In this document: positions 1 to 7,418 of the stretch, one piece after another | Layout: the number at the start of each line of letters is the position of its first letter | How positions within the stretch are numbered: the first letter of the stretch is position 1 | Assembly (NCBI RefSeq): GCF_004000985.1 | Contig: NZ_BIMH01000047.1 | Coordinates: forward strand, 1-36,046 | DNA from: Paenibacillus validus NBRC 15382 | GTDB lineage: Bacteria > Bacillota > Bacilli > Paenibacillales > NBRC-103111 | DNA length: 36,046 bases | Direction of reading: 5' to 3' | Translations under genes and position numbers: made by a program | Notes under the pieces: model-generated | What the model saw: the letters and a program-made list of their open reading frames with translations, nothing else | Told to the model about the DNA's origin: nothing | The model's database searches: none

Positions 1-78
1 AATTGTCCGACAAAGCCGCGTCGTTACGCCATTTCTTCTTTGTCGTTTATTGTCGCTTCGTTTAGCGGCGACTTTATT

Positions 79-108
79 AATATATCACATTTCACAACAT
101 TATTGCAA
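79..108 (-). promoter_or_regulatory. Putative rRNA operon promoter (minus strand, leaving window)
   Basis: On the minus strand a TTGCAA box (103-108) is followed 18 bases later by TATATT (79-84). Downstream lies a stem GTCGC/GCGAC around 55-75, resembling the GTCGC-type leader stems of Bacillales rRNA operons. In B. subtilis bofA is directly followed by rrnA, which fits the position. No rRNA sequence is inside the window, so this is inference from motif and synteny. Confidence 0.45.
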
Positions 109-144
109 GCTTTTTTTAAAACTTTTGATTTGTGCTGCTTGCGA

Positions 145-414
145 TTATACGATGACCCAAAGTTTCAAGGCTGTTAAAACCGCCAAGCCCGGGATTCCCA
201 GAATGCTCACGATCCCCACTGTCACCGCATTTAACGGAAGTTCGAAGTGTGTATAAGGGGTAAACAGATTCATAATATACAACAAAACAGCCGCAAACAC
301 AACATGTAAAGATAAGGCACCCAGCCATTGAATGGCAAACCGGTTACGAAGCAGCAGCAGGGCCAGCAAGCCGCCCGAACCGATCATCAGCCCCCACAAC
401 AAATAAGCCTTCAC
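145..414 (-). CDS. bofA: Pro-sigma-K processing inhibitor BofA family protein
   Basis: Small integral membrane protein of 89 residues. In B. subtilis BofA holds the SpoIVFB protease inactive in the outer forespore membrane until the SpoIVB signal arrives, so it times sigma-K activation in the mother cell. Three hydrophobic segments are visible (about 1-20, 30-50 and 62-85), ending in the conserved glycine-rich piece ILGIPGLAVL typical of the family. The GTG at 414 is chosen as start: it overlaps the TGA of the upstream DUF2508 gene (GTGA) and has GAGGGAGGGG six bases upstream; an in-frame ATG ten codons earlier would place that ribosome binding site inside the gene. The order recR-yaaL-bofA is the Bacillus order. 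Family assignment rests on length, hydropathy and synteny. Confidence 0.88.
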   Translation of the reverse strand: MKAYLLWGLMIGSGGLLALLLLRNRFAIQWLGALSLHVVFAAVLLYIMNLFTPYTHFELPLNAVTVGIVSILGIPGLAVLTALKLWVIV

Positions 415-713
415 GACGACCCCTCCCTCACGCGGCTGGCGCATACTTCGGCCGCCGAAATATGAATGTTTTTCGCCTGCTTGATCAGCATCTCGAATCG
501 CTTCTCTGCAGCTTCCAGCGCATAGATGGCATAATCGATCTGCTCCTTCTCAACCGCATAGTGAAAGCGCCGTTCTGCAACCTCCCATTCCATATGAGCA
601 CGGCGTATTTCCTCCACAAGCTGCACACGCTCCTCAAAAAGCGCCGCCTGCTCCTCTTTTCTCTTTCCGTTCCCCCACCAGCTAAATCCACCCCGCCTGC
701 TCCATTTCAGCAC
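411..713 (-). CDS. yaaL: DUF2508 family protein (YaaL-like)
   Basis: A 100-residue charged, mostly helical cytoplasmic protein of unknown function, found between recR and bofA in Bacillales. The body (about 20-95) is rich in Glu, Lys, Arg and Ala with heptad-like spacing, suggesting a helical bundle or coiled coil; the N-terminal RRGGFSWWG piece is basic and aromatic. GTG at 713 is preferred because GAGGGGG lies nine bases upstream; a longer reading from ATG 749 overlaps that site. The gene overlaps bofA by four bases, so translation is probably coupled. B. subtilis YaaL is shorter, about 74 residues. No catalytic motif is visible. Confidence 0.82.
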   Translation of the reverse strand: MLKWSRRGGFSWWGNGKRKEEQAALFEERVQLVEEIRRAHMEWEVAERRFHYAVEKEQIDYAIYALEAAEKRFEMLIKQAKNIHISAAEVCASRVREGSS

Positions 714-812
714 GCCGCCAGCCCCCTCACAGTTTGTCCTATAGTACATACATATCGAACAAACCAGCGGCTTAGAACCAAGAAAACCGTCCGAAACAAA
801 TTAGCCGGATCA

Positions 813-895
813 TCCTGCGCCGTGCACCCCCAACGTTTCGAAGTACGCGCAGGGTTCCGCAAGCCGAAAAGTGCGGAAATTTCGATGGCGCAGGA
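813..895. repeat. Nested inverted repeat between recR and yaaL
   Basis: Perfect nine-base arms TCCTGCGCC (813-821) and GGCGCAGGA (887-895) enclose a second hairpin TTCCGCA (855-861)/TGCGGAA (873-879). No T-run follows on either strand, so it does not look like an intrinsic terminator. The minus-strand transcript would place it in the leader of yaaL-bofA. Function unknown. Confidence 0.5.
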
Positions 896-903
896 GAAAC
901 AAC

Positions 904-963
904 AAAAAAAGCCTTACCGTTGCCGCGCAGCAGACCGAACCTGCCGCTAGCAAACCGTAAGAC
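904..963 (-). terminator. Intrinsic terminator after recR
   Basis: On the minus strand, just past the recR stop, a long imperfect hairpin has an inner seven-pair stem GCGGCAG/CTGCTGC (one G-U pair) and a mismatched outer stem, and is followed by seven T. It would end the dnaX-ybaB-recR transcript and separate it from yaaL-bofA. Confidence 0.7.
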
Positions 964-983
964 TTTTCTGAAACACGATTCAA

Positions 984-1580
984 TTAAAGCTCCCTGCGAC
1001 CTTCGAGCGCTTTGGTTAGCGTAACCTCGTCAGCGTATTCCAAATCTCCTCCAACCGGAAGTCCGTGGGCGATTCGAGTCACTTTAATGCCGAAGGGACG
1101 TACGAGTCGCGACAAATACATAGCCGTCGCTTCTCCTTCAATGTTCGGGTTGGTGGCCAAAATCAATTCCTGCACCCGCTCGTCACTCAGCCGCTTCAAC
1201 AGATCGGCGATCCGGATCTCATCGGGACCGATCCCTTCCATGGGCGAAATCGCACCGTGCAAGACATGGTAATAACCGTTGAATTCCTTCGTACGCTCCA
1301 TGGCGACCAGATCCTTCGGTTCCTGCACCACGCAAATGGTGGATACATCCCGGCTCTTATCCTGACAAATCCGGCAAGGATCCGTGTCCGTAATATTGCA
1401 GCATATCGAGCAGTAGTGCAGGTTTCGTTTGACGTTTACAAGCGCTTTGGCAAAATCGATCACATCGTCTTCTTTCATCCGAAGCACATGGAAAGCAAGA
1501 CGCCCTGCCGTTTTCGGCCCAATGCCGGGCAGACGCGAGAATGAATCGATCAGCTTGGCTAACGGTTCCGGATAAAACAA
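984..1580 (-). CDS. recR: Recombination mediator protein RecR
   Basis: RecR works with RecO (and RecF) to load RecA on SSB-coated single-stranded DNA during gap repair. The 198-residue length is standard. An N-terminal helix-hairpin-helix ([16 protein letters not shown], 16-31) is followed by a four-cysteine zinc finger (C57, C60, C69, C72) and a Toprim domain from about 80 to 175, with the conserved [13 protein letters not shown] segment. The start is TTG at 1580: GAGGAG lies eight bases upstream and no ATG fits. It lies downstream of ybaB and dnaX on the same strand, the widespread dnaX-ebfC-recR operon. Identification is secure. Confidence 0.97.
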   Translation of the reverse strand: MFYPEPLAKLIDSFSRLPGIGPKTAGRLAFHVLRMKEDDVIDFAKALVNVKRNLHYCSICCNITDTDPCRICQDKSRDVSTICVVQEPKDLVAMERTKEFNGYYHVLHGAISPMEGIGPDEIRIADLLKRLSDERVQELILATNPNIEGEATAMYLSRLVRPFGIKVTRIAHGLPVGGDLEYADEVTLTKALEGRREL

Positions 1581-1629
1581 AAGAGTTGCTCCTCACTCGT
1601 TGAAGTCAGTCCGAAAGGGGCAGATGCGA

Positions 1630-1941
1630 TTAGAACAATCCCGGAATGTTCATGCCGCCTGTCAGTTTGGACATTTCTTTACCCGCCAGTTCTTCGGCTT
1701 TGGACATCGCGTCGTTAATGGCCGTCAACACCAAATCCTGCAGCATTTCGACATCGTCCGGGTCTACCGCTTCCGGCTTAATCGCAACGCCGATCACTTT
1801 CTTCTGTCCGTTCACCGTAACGGAGACAACACCGCCGCCGGCCGTACCTTCAATTGTTCGAGTAGCCAAATCTTCTTGAGCCTTAAGCATTTGTTCCTGC
1901 ATTTTTTTTACTTGTTTCATCATTTGGTTCATGTTATTCAT
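1630..1941 (-). CDS. ybaB: YbaB/EbfC nucleoid-associated protein
   Basis: A DNA-binding nucleoid-associated protein of 103 residues; family members form a tweezer-like dimer that binds duplex DNA. The Met/Gln/Lys-rich N-terminal helix (about 1-25) carries the methionine repeats typical of the family, followed by a beta region ([19 protein letters not shown]) and a C-terminal helix [22 protein letters not shown] 1941 has AAGGAG nine bases upstream; this site overlaps the end of dnaX, so the genes are co-transcribed. Standard dnaX-ybaB-recR arrangement (B. subtilis yaaK). Confidence 0.96.
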   Translation of the reverse strand: MNNMNQMMKQVKKMQEQMLKAQEDLATRTIEGTAGGGVVSVTVNGQKKVIGVAIKPEAVDPDDVEMLQDLVLTAINDAMSKAEELAGKEMSKLTGGMNIPGLF

Positions 1942-1954
1942 GTTTTATCGCTCC

Positions 1955-3724
1955 TTATTCGTCTTTAATTTTGACCAATTCGCCGAACAGTTGAATCGCC
2001 TCGCTGATCCACTCTTCCTTCACAGCACCGCCGGGACCTTCATCCTCGGGAATCAACTCCAGCACTTCCTTGGGAGCATCCGCAGACTTCGTTTGCTCCG
2101 TTGCCGCCTTCCAATCCTTAAGCATAACCGTCACCAGCCGATACGGCTGCCCGATCACTTCTTGAAACGCCTGCTCGATCAGCTGCTTGTTGGCCGGTCT
2201 CTCCGACGTTTCGCGATGCATAGCGCTCTTGAACGCAACAAGCAGATTCGTGTCCGAAAGACCTACCGGCTCTCCGTCTACAAGCCAGGCATGCACCGTT
2301 ATTTTCAGTTCCTTCACCCGGCCGAGCACTTGGCTCCATTGCTGCGCCGCATGGCGGAACTCCGGCGAATCTATGCCGGCCACATAAGCATCCAGCTTCT
2401 CGATCGAGCGGCGCGAAACGGCCGGAGCCGGAGCCGATCTTCCTCCGCCACTCGAACCGCCGGCCGGGGCCGCGCCGCCCCCAGGCGCCACGCCCTGTTT
2501 CACGAGAGCAGCGAGCTGACTCTCCAATCGCTCGATCCGGCTCAAAAGCTGTCCGACCAAGGCGTCCTGCCGTTGAATCGTTTGGCCGTCGCCCGAACCC
2601 GCCGAAGCCGTATCGGCTCCCCCCTGACGTCCGGTAACGGGCGAGCCGCTGCACAGCTTCATCACGGCGACTTCCAGCAGGGTTTGCGGCTGTACGGAGT
2701 ATTTCATTTCCGTCTGATAATAGTTTAGCGTATCAATCATTGCGATTAACGCTTCACCTGTGAAACGTTCCGCTACCGCAGTAAACCGTTTCACGTCCAA
2801 AATCCGTTCGGTGAGCGCTTCTGAATTCGGAACCATCTTGACCATCAACAGATCGCGGAAATAATAAATTAGATTTTCCATGCATTTGTCCGCGCTCTTG
2901 CCTTCTTGCATGAACGCGTCGATTAGAGCGAGCGCCGCACCGATGTCACGATCTTGAATCGCTTGCGCCAGCTTCTCGAATTGGTCCGACGCCATGCCTC
3001 CCGTAATGGAGAGCACATCCTCGTAAGTGACACGTTCGCCGGAAAAGGCGATAATCTGATCCAGCAAACTGAGCGCATCGCGCATTCCGCCATCCGAGAG
3101 CCGCGCGATAAAGGCAAGCGCGTCCTCATCGATTGCGATTCCCTCTTTCGCGCACACTTGACGGAGCCGTTCAACTTGCTCTTCCAGCGCAACGCGGCGA
3201 AAGTCAAACCGTTGACAGCGGGAAATAATCGTCGCCGGCAGCCGATGCGGCTCGGTCGTCGCGAGAATAAACATCACATGAGCCGGCGGTTCTTCCAGCG
3301 TCTTCAGCAGCGCGTTAAACGCTTCCGTCGTCAGCATGTGCACCTCGTCGATAATATACACTTTCTGGCGCACTTCGGTCGGTGCGTATTTCACCTTATC
3401 GCGGATATCGCGAATTTCCTCGACGCCACGGTTGGACGCAGCATCGATCTCGACGACGTCCATCACGGCGCCTTCGGTTATGCGCAAACACGCTTCACAG
3501 CGGTTGCAAGGCTCGACGCCCGGACCATTCAAGCAGTTAACGGCTTTGGCGAGTATTTTCGCCGCACTCGTCTTCCCGGTTCCCCGGGGCCCGCTGAACA
3601 AATAAGCGTGACTGAACCGCCCTTCACGCAGCGAATTTTGCAAGGTTTGGACAATATGCTTCTGGCCGACCATGTCTTGGAACGACTGGGGTCTCCACGT
3701 ACGATATAAGGCGATATGTGCCAT
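1955..3724 (-). CDS. dnaX: DNA polymerase III subunit gamma/tau
   Basis: Clamp-loader ATPase that loads the beta clamp and links the polymerase to the helicase. 589 residues: AAA+ domain with Walker A GPRGTGKTSAAK (45-56), zinc ligands C64, C73, C76 and C79, Walker B IIDEVH (124-129), and the sensor segment ATIISRCQRF. Domain III follows to about residue 365; then comes a Gly/Ala-rich linker (about 405-440) and a C-terminal tau domain. ATG 3724 has GGAGAGGG just upstream. A promoter lies at 3757-3785. No obvious A-run for programmed frameshifting was seen, as in Bacillus, which appears to make only the full-length form. Confidence 0.97.
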   Translation of the reverse strand: MAHIALYRTWRPQSFQDMVGQKHIVQTLQNSLREGRFSHAYLFSGPRGTGKTSAAKILAKAVNCLNGPGVEPCNRCEACLRITEGAVMDVVEIDAASNRGVEEIRDIRDKVKYAPTEVRQKVYIIDEVHMLTTEAFNALLKTLEEPPAHVMFILATTEPHRLPATIISRCQRFDFRRVALEEQVERLRQVCAKEGIAIDEDALAFIARLSDGGMRDALSLLDQIIAFSGERVTYEDVLSITGGMASDQFEKLAQAIQDRDIGAALALIDAFMQEGKSADKCMENLIYYFRDLLMVKMVPNSEALTERILDVKRFTAVAERFTGEALIAMIDTLNYYQTEMKYSVQPQTLLEVAVMKLCSGSPVTGRQGGADTASAGSGDGQTIQRQDALVGQLLSRIERLESQLAALVKQGVAPGGGAAPAGGSSGGGRSAPAPAVSRRSIEKLDAYVAGIDSPEFRHAAQQWSQVLGRVKELKITVHAWLVDGEPVGLSDTNLLVAFKSAMHRETSERPANKQLIEQAFQEVIGQPYRLVTVMLKDWKAATEQTKSADAPKEVLELIPEDEGPGGAVKEEWISEAIQLFGELVKIKDE

Positions 3725-3756
3725 CTTGCCCTCTCCAATGAATGTTTATCCCGTTC

Positions 3757-3785
3757 ATTATACTACACTTGGATTTAGGTTTGAA
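3757..3785 (-). promoter_or_regulatory. Sigma-A-type promoter for dnaX
   Basis: Minus-strand TTCAAA (3780-3785), 17-base spacer, consensus TATAAT (3757-3762), about 30 bases before the dnaX start and just after the kinase gene. It gives dnaX-ybaB-recR its own promoter. Confidence 0.65.
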
Positions 3786-3793
3786 GCAATCCC

Positions 3794-4912
3794 TCATGGA
3801 AAAGGGATGCTGACGGTGAAGGTGGTGCCGAAACCTTTGGATGAAACCCGGATATGCCCCCCAATGTCATGAATAATGCGTTGGCAAACCGACAACCCCA
3901 AGCCCGTCCCCTCCGCTTTGGTCGTAAAAAAGGGATCGAAGATTTTATCGATGACGTACATCGGAATCCCGGGACCGGTGTCGTGAATATCGACGCTTAC
4001 CCGGCGCTCCTCCGGATCCATCTTCTCCGCTATGGTCAGATACCCGCCATCGCCCATCGCCTCAATACCGTTCTTGCATATGTTCAAAAACACTTGCTTC
4101 AAATGTTCGCGGTCCGCAATGACGCGCGGCAGGCCGTACACCGCTTCGTACTGTACCGTGACCTTATGTAAGATGGCTTCATTATTAATAATCGGCAGCA
4201 GCTCGCGTACCACCTGCGATACGTCGACCTCCTCGTAGGTCGCGTTCTTCGGCTTGCTCAAAAGCAAAAACTCGTTCACGAGCTCATTAATCCGGTTAAT
4301 TTCCCTAAGCATCACGTCAGTATAGTCGCTTTCCCGAATCATACCCTGCTCTTGAAACGTCTTGCGGAACACCTGCAGGAACCCTTTAATGGAAGTAAGC
4401 GGATTACGAATTTCATGGGCGGTACCGGCTGCAATTTGGCCGATCATCGCCAGTCGGTCGCTTCGCTGCACCTGCTCTTCCAGCGAACGCAGATTGGTCA
4501 CATCCTTGAACATGATGCAAGCGCCGACAACCTGCCCCTGTTCGTCCCGAAGCACATTAGAGTCCACCAACAGCTCGTACCGCTCCTGATTGTTCGTCCA
4601 GGACACCGCTTGATTGCGCACGACCATGCCGTCCAAAATACGGGGGTCTACAATACGGTGCTCGGCGGGGAGATCCTTGAATACGTAGTCCATCGGCTTA
4701 TGCAGCACATGCTCGCGCTGCAATCCCAACACCCGGCACGCCGTATCGCTGATGTCGATCAGTTGAAAATCAGTGTTCATCAAGATGACGCCCAAATTGA
4801 CATCCTTCAAAAACATATCGGCGAAACGTTGAAGCAAGCTCAATTCCTGCCGCACGTTTTGCCACCCCCCATTATATAGGATCTGAAATCGACTGCTCTC
4901 CAAGCCCGTCAT
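3794..4912 (-). CDS. Soluble PAS-domain sensor histidine kinase (sporulation-kinase-like)
   Basis: A 372-residue cytoplasmic histidine kinase with no membrane segment. A PAS domain (about 28-140, ending FKDVTNLRSLEEQ) precedes HisKA with phospho-acceptor H166 in GTAHEIRNPLTSIKGF, then HATPase_c with the N box (NICKNGIEAM), G1 DTGPGIP, F box FDPFFTTK and G2 GTGLGLS. The GTAHEIRNPLTSIKGF H-box is that of the Bacillus KinA-KinE/NtrB-like group, which phosphorylates Spo0F or single-domain regulators. There is no response regulator next to it, so its partner is unknown; Spo0F, encoded about 6.3 kb away, is a reasonable guess only. ATG 4912 has GGAG nine bases upstream. It sits between the SRP RNA gene and dnaX, which are adjacent in B. 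subtilis. Confidence 0.88.
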   Translation of the reverse strand: MTGLESSRFQILYNGGWQNVRQELSLLQRFADMFLKDVNLGVILMNTDFQLIDISDTACRVLGLQREHVLHKPMDYVFKDLPAEHRIVDPRILDGMVVRNQAVSWTNNQERYELLVDSNVLRDEQGQVVGACIMFKDVTNLRSLEEQVQRSDRLAMIGQIAAGTAHEIRNPLTSIKGFLQVFRKTFQEQGMIRESDYTDVMLREINRINELVNEFLLLSKPKNATYEEVDVSQVVRELLPIINNEAILHKVTVQYEAVYGLPRVIADREHLKQVFLNICKNGIEAMGDGGYLTIAEKMDPEERRVSVDIHDTGPGIPMYVIDKIFDPFFTTKAEGTGLGLSVCQRIIHDIGGHIRVSSKGFGTTFTVSIPFP

Positions 4913-4979
4913 ACCAACGTTCTCCAGTTAACTTTAGTATACATTCTCCTCTTTCCTTTATTTTCCTTCCCTGTAAGAC

Positions 4980-5019
4980 AAAAAAACGTCATCAAGAGTC
5001 AAAATCGACCCCGACAACG
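4980..5019 (-). terminator. Intrinsic terminator of the SRP RNA gene
   Basis: On the minus strand CGTTGTCGGGGTC (5007-5019) pairs with GACTCTTGATGACG (4987-5000), with one bulge, around a six-base loop, followed by seven T (4980-4986). It lies about 30 bases past the predicted SRP RNA 3' end. Confidence 0.75.
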
Positions 5020-5049
5020 TCATCGTTTATTTATTTCATAGCGAAAATA

Positions 5050-5323
5050 GTTAAACCGTGCACCTACTTCGATATTACGATCCAAGCGGAATTCTTATCG
5101 TCAGCTCAAGTTAGGCTTCCCTTCGGCACATGAAACATCCCGCTTACGGCTGCTTCCTTCCGGACCTGACCGGGTTCACGGGCATCCATTGCGAAGGACC
5201 CGACTCTCAACACCAACTTTAAGACCCAAACCTTACATCGCAATACCTCTAGAAGGCGTTCGACCCCGCTACAGCGGATTGCGGGTTACAGGGCACCGCT
5301 ACCTCCCCGTCTAGCACGGCAAA
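5050..5323 (-). ncRNA. ffs: Signal recognition particle RNA (large Bacillus type, scRNA)
   Basis: RNA scaffold of the signal recognition particle, binding Ffh for co-translational targeting of membrane and exported proteins. The minus strand holds the SRP54-binding core GTCAGGTCCGGAAGGAAGCA (within 5149-5170) and the Alu-domain signature of the Bacillus 6S-like form (GGGGAGGTAGCGGTGCCCTG, about 5287-5306). The ends pair: GCCGTGC near 5316 with GCACGG near 5057, giving about 274 nt, close to the 271-nt B. subtilis scRNA. Ends are estimated to a few bases. A promoter (5328-5356) and a terminator (4980-5019) bracket it. In B. subtilis scr is likewise just upstream of dnaX; here a kinase gene intervenes. 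Confidence 0.95.
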
Positions 5324-5327
5324 ATTA

Positions 5328-5356
5328 AGTATAGTCGAATCGCGGACAAATAGCAA
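5328..5356 (-). promoter_or_regulatory. Promoter of the SRP RNA gene
   Basis: Minus-strand TTGCTA (5351-5356), 17-base spacer, TATACT (5328-5333). Expected transcription start about 5321, matching the RNA 5' end. Confidence 0.75.
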
Positions 5357-5366
5357 CCGTAGGGAT

Positions 5367-5759
5367 TTATTTAGCAGTGACGGTAACCTCCGGGTCGTAA
5401 CGAGGCGCTTCGGCCGCCAGCGTGCGCTGTACTTCCTCTCCCAAACGGCGCAGTTCCTCGCTTGAGGTTCCTGGCGGCGCCAAAAGCCGAAGACGCGCGC
5501 TCGTCCCGTTCAAGCGAATCGATTCCACCGTTAACTGCGGATAGTGCGATTTTACCGCTGTTTCCATCACAAGCATATCCGATTGATACGTCCGATATCC
5601 GTTCGTTAGGGGCATGTTCGGATTGGCTTCGGTGATGCCCAGATAACCGTCCGCGGAGTGCGTTTTTACCTCCGGTGAAGCATTCTTTTTCTGGCAAGCG
5701 GTAAGGCCGGGCAGTACGAGAAGCAGCAGACAAAGCCATAGAACCGTGATTTTCAACAT
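5367..5759 (-). CDS. Small lipoprotein of unknown function
   Basis: A 130-residue protein with a lipoprotein signal peptide: hydrophobic stretch (ITVLWLCLLLLVLPG) ending in the lipobox LTAC, so the mature chain should be anchored on the outer face of the membrane through Cys22. The mature part includes a short mixed region and an alternating beta/alpha end (SIRLNGTSARLRLLAPPG, then a Glu/Arg-rich helix), which faintly recalls YhcN/YlaJ-type sporulation lipoproteins, but I cannot assign it. ATG 5759 is chosen because AGGAGG lies eleven bases upstream; the earlier GTG overlaps this site. It follows rpmE on the same strand. Confidence 0.75.
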   Translation of the reverse strand: MLKITVLWLCLLLLVLPGLTACQKKNASPEVKTHSADGYLGITEANPNMPLTNGYRTYQSDMLVMETAVKSHYPQLTVESIRLNGTSARLRLLAPPGTSSEELRRLGEEVQRTLAAEAPRYDPEVTVTAK

Positions 5760-5782
5760 ATATAAAAACACCTCCTGCAGCG

Positions 5783-5801
5783 CTAAGATCTACAATCTTA
5801 G
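5783..5801. promoter_or_regulatory. Perfect seven-base dyad in lipoprotein leader
   Basis: CTAAGAT (5783-5789) and ATCTTAG (5795-5801) separated by five bases, about 25 bases before the lipoprotein start codon. No T-run follows. It could be an operator or an mRNA hairpin; nothing more can be said. Confidence 0.35.
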
Positions 5802-5848
5802 GATAGCCACAGAAGGTGCGCTTATGCTTGTAAGCGAATGGCAATGAA

Positions 5849-6046
5849 TTAGATGCCGTATTTCTTTTTGAATTTATCGACGCGACCGCCGGCATCCAAG
5901 AATTTCTGCTTACCTGTGAAGAATGGGTGGCAAGCGGAGCAAATCTCTACGCGGAGGTTTTGCTTCAAGGATCCCGTTTCAAACGTGTTACCGCATGCGC
6001 AAGTAACCGTTGTTTGATAATATGTCGGATGAATCGCTGCTTTCAT
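5849..6046 (-). CDS. rpmE: 50S ribosomal protein L31, zinc-binding (C+) form
   Basis: Ribosomal protein L31, 65 residues, near the central protuberance of the 50S subunit. All four zinc ligands are kept (C16, C18, C36, C39), so this is the C+ paralogue used when zinc is sufficient; in B. subtilis it is replaced by YtiA (L31B) on zinc starvation. ATG 6046 has GAGGTG eight bases upstream. It has its own promoter (6113-6142) within the end of the radical SAM gene. The rho-rpmE order is conserved in Bacillales, here with a radical SAM gene inserted between them. Confidence 0.97.
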   Translation of the reverse strand: MKAAIHPTYYQTTVTCACGNTFETGSLKQNLRVEICSACHPFFTGKQKFLDAGGRVDKFKKKYGI

Positions 6047-6112
6047 TGACCTTTCACCTCTTTTGCCCTGAAACACCATGTGAATCAGAGTTATCATAAA
6101 TACACAAAGTGC

Positions 6113-6142
6113 ATTATACCATGTCCATTAGCTCCGCTGCAA
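6113..6142 (-). promoter_or_regulatory. Promoter of rpmE
   Basis: Minus-strand TTGCAG (6137-6142), 18-base spacer, TATAAT (6113-6118) preceded by TGG, giving an extended -10. The -35 box lies inside the last codons of the radical SAM gene. Confidence 0.7.
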
Positions 6143-7405
6143 GTGTTTCTTGCGCTTGTCCGTCAGCTCGCTGGGAATATGCGTGTAAGAACCAAGAACG
6201 ACGCCCGGCAGCTCCTCGCGGAAGATCTCGAGCATCTGCTTCATGCCGTACCGTTCGCCTTGCGGCTGCGGGATAAGCTGCAGGTAGCTCTCCGGATCGA
6301 TGTTCAAGTTCCGAAGCTGAATCAGCTTCAGATCGGTGCGCCGCACAAATTCAATCATCGCTTCCATCTCTTCCTCACGGTCGGTAACCCCGGGGAAAAT
6401 CAGGTAATTGATCGAAGTGATGACGCCCTTGTCCGCCGCGTAACGCAGCGATTTCTCCACGTTCTTGAGGGTATACCCCCGCGGCTTGTAGTAGGCGTTA
6501 TAATGATCGTCCAAAGCGCTGATCGTGCTGACCCGCATCAGATCGAGCCCCGCATCGACGATACCGCGGATATGATCGGTCAAACCCGCGTTCGTGTTGA
6601 TGTTGATATACCCGATATCCGTACGTCTGCGCACCTCGCGCATCGCTTCGATAATAATTTTCGCCTGCGTGGACGGTTCTCCCTCGCATCCTTGGCCGAA
6701 GCTGATGATGCTCTCAGGCGTCTTCAAGTGCTCCAGCATCACCTGCACAACTTCATCAACCGTCGGTTTGAAGTTCATGCGTGTTTGCGGTGCCGGAAAC
6801 CCGCTATCCTCCGGCTGCTCGGAAATGCATCCGAAACAACCCGCATTACAGGAAAATGAGACCGGTACCGCTCCTTCCCAACGATTGAGGAACGTGTTGG
6901 AGGCGGTTAAACATTCGTAACCGAGCGCACAATTCGATAAGTGCTGATAAAGACGATTTTCCGGATAACGCGAAAGCAAGCTGTTCACTTGAACTTCCAA
7001 CTCATCCGGATCGCAGTTGCGCGGGTTCCACCGTTCGGGATCATCGCTTGCTTCCGCCGCTACATAGAACGTACCGTCCTTCCACACGACCGCCGAGTAA
7101 CCGAAGAGCGGGAGCACCTTGCTCTTATCCGTCTTGGCGTAGCCCGGCAGCAGCAAGCGGGTAAACCCTTGCGGCAGCAGCGCGCCGACGGCGTTCACTT
7201 CGCCGGGCACAACCTCCATCGCGCCCGTCCGGGCATTCAGTCCGATCGGGCGGGTGTCCGGCAAGCTGACGAGTGTGGCCCCTTCCGGCAGCGGAATGAG
7301 CTCTTCTTCCAATAGTTCCGTCACGAGCTCGCCGTTCCGACCGAGTGCAATAAAGTCCGGGTGATCGTAAACGTGGCCGTCCGGTCCGGCATATACCAAA
7401 TTCAT
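6128..7405 (-). CDS. Radical SAM protein of unknown function
   Basis: A 425-residue radical SAM protein. The cluster-binding motif CNAGCFGC (C186, C190, C193; CX3CX2C) is in the middle of the chain, after a separate N-terminal domain of about 180 residues that includes a beta-rich part (about 40-120) and three further Cys (C131, C159, C165). The TIM-barrel part carries GQGCEGEPST (the GGE-type SAM-binding strand) and ININTNAG. Such proteins reductively cleave SAM to start radical chemistry; the substrate is not evident and no peptide precursor gene is adjacent. ATG 7405 has AGGAGGG eight bases upstream. It starts 13 bases after the rho stop, so the two are probably co-transcribed. Confidence 0.9.
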   Translation of the reverse strand: MNLVYAGPDGHVYDHPDFIALGRNGELVTELLEEELIPLPEGATLVSLPDTRPIGLNARTGAMEVVPGEVNAVGALLPQGFTRLLLPGYAKTDKSKVLPLFGYSAVVWKDGTFYVAAEASDDPERWNPRNCDPDELEVQVNSLLSRYPENRLYQHLSNCALGYECLTASNTFLNRWEGAVPVSFSCNAGCFGCISEQPEDSGFPAPQTRMNFKPTVDEVVQVMLEHLKTPESIISFGQGCEGEPSTQAKIIIEAMREVRRRTDIGYININTNAGLTDHIRGIVDAGLDLMRVSTISALDDHYNAYYKPRGYTLKNVEKSLRYAADKGVITSINYLIFPGVTDREEEMEAMIEFVRRTDLKLIQLRNLNIDPESYLQLIPQPQGERYGMKQMLEIFREELPGVVLGSYTHIPSELTDKRKKHLQRS

Positions 7406-7418
7406 CTTGCTGTCCCTC

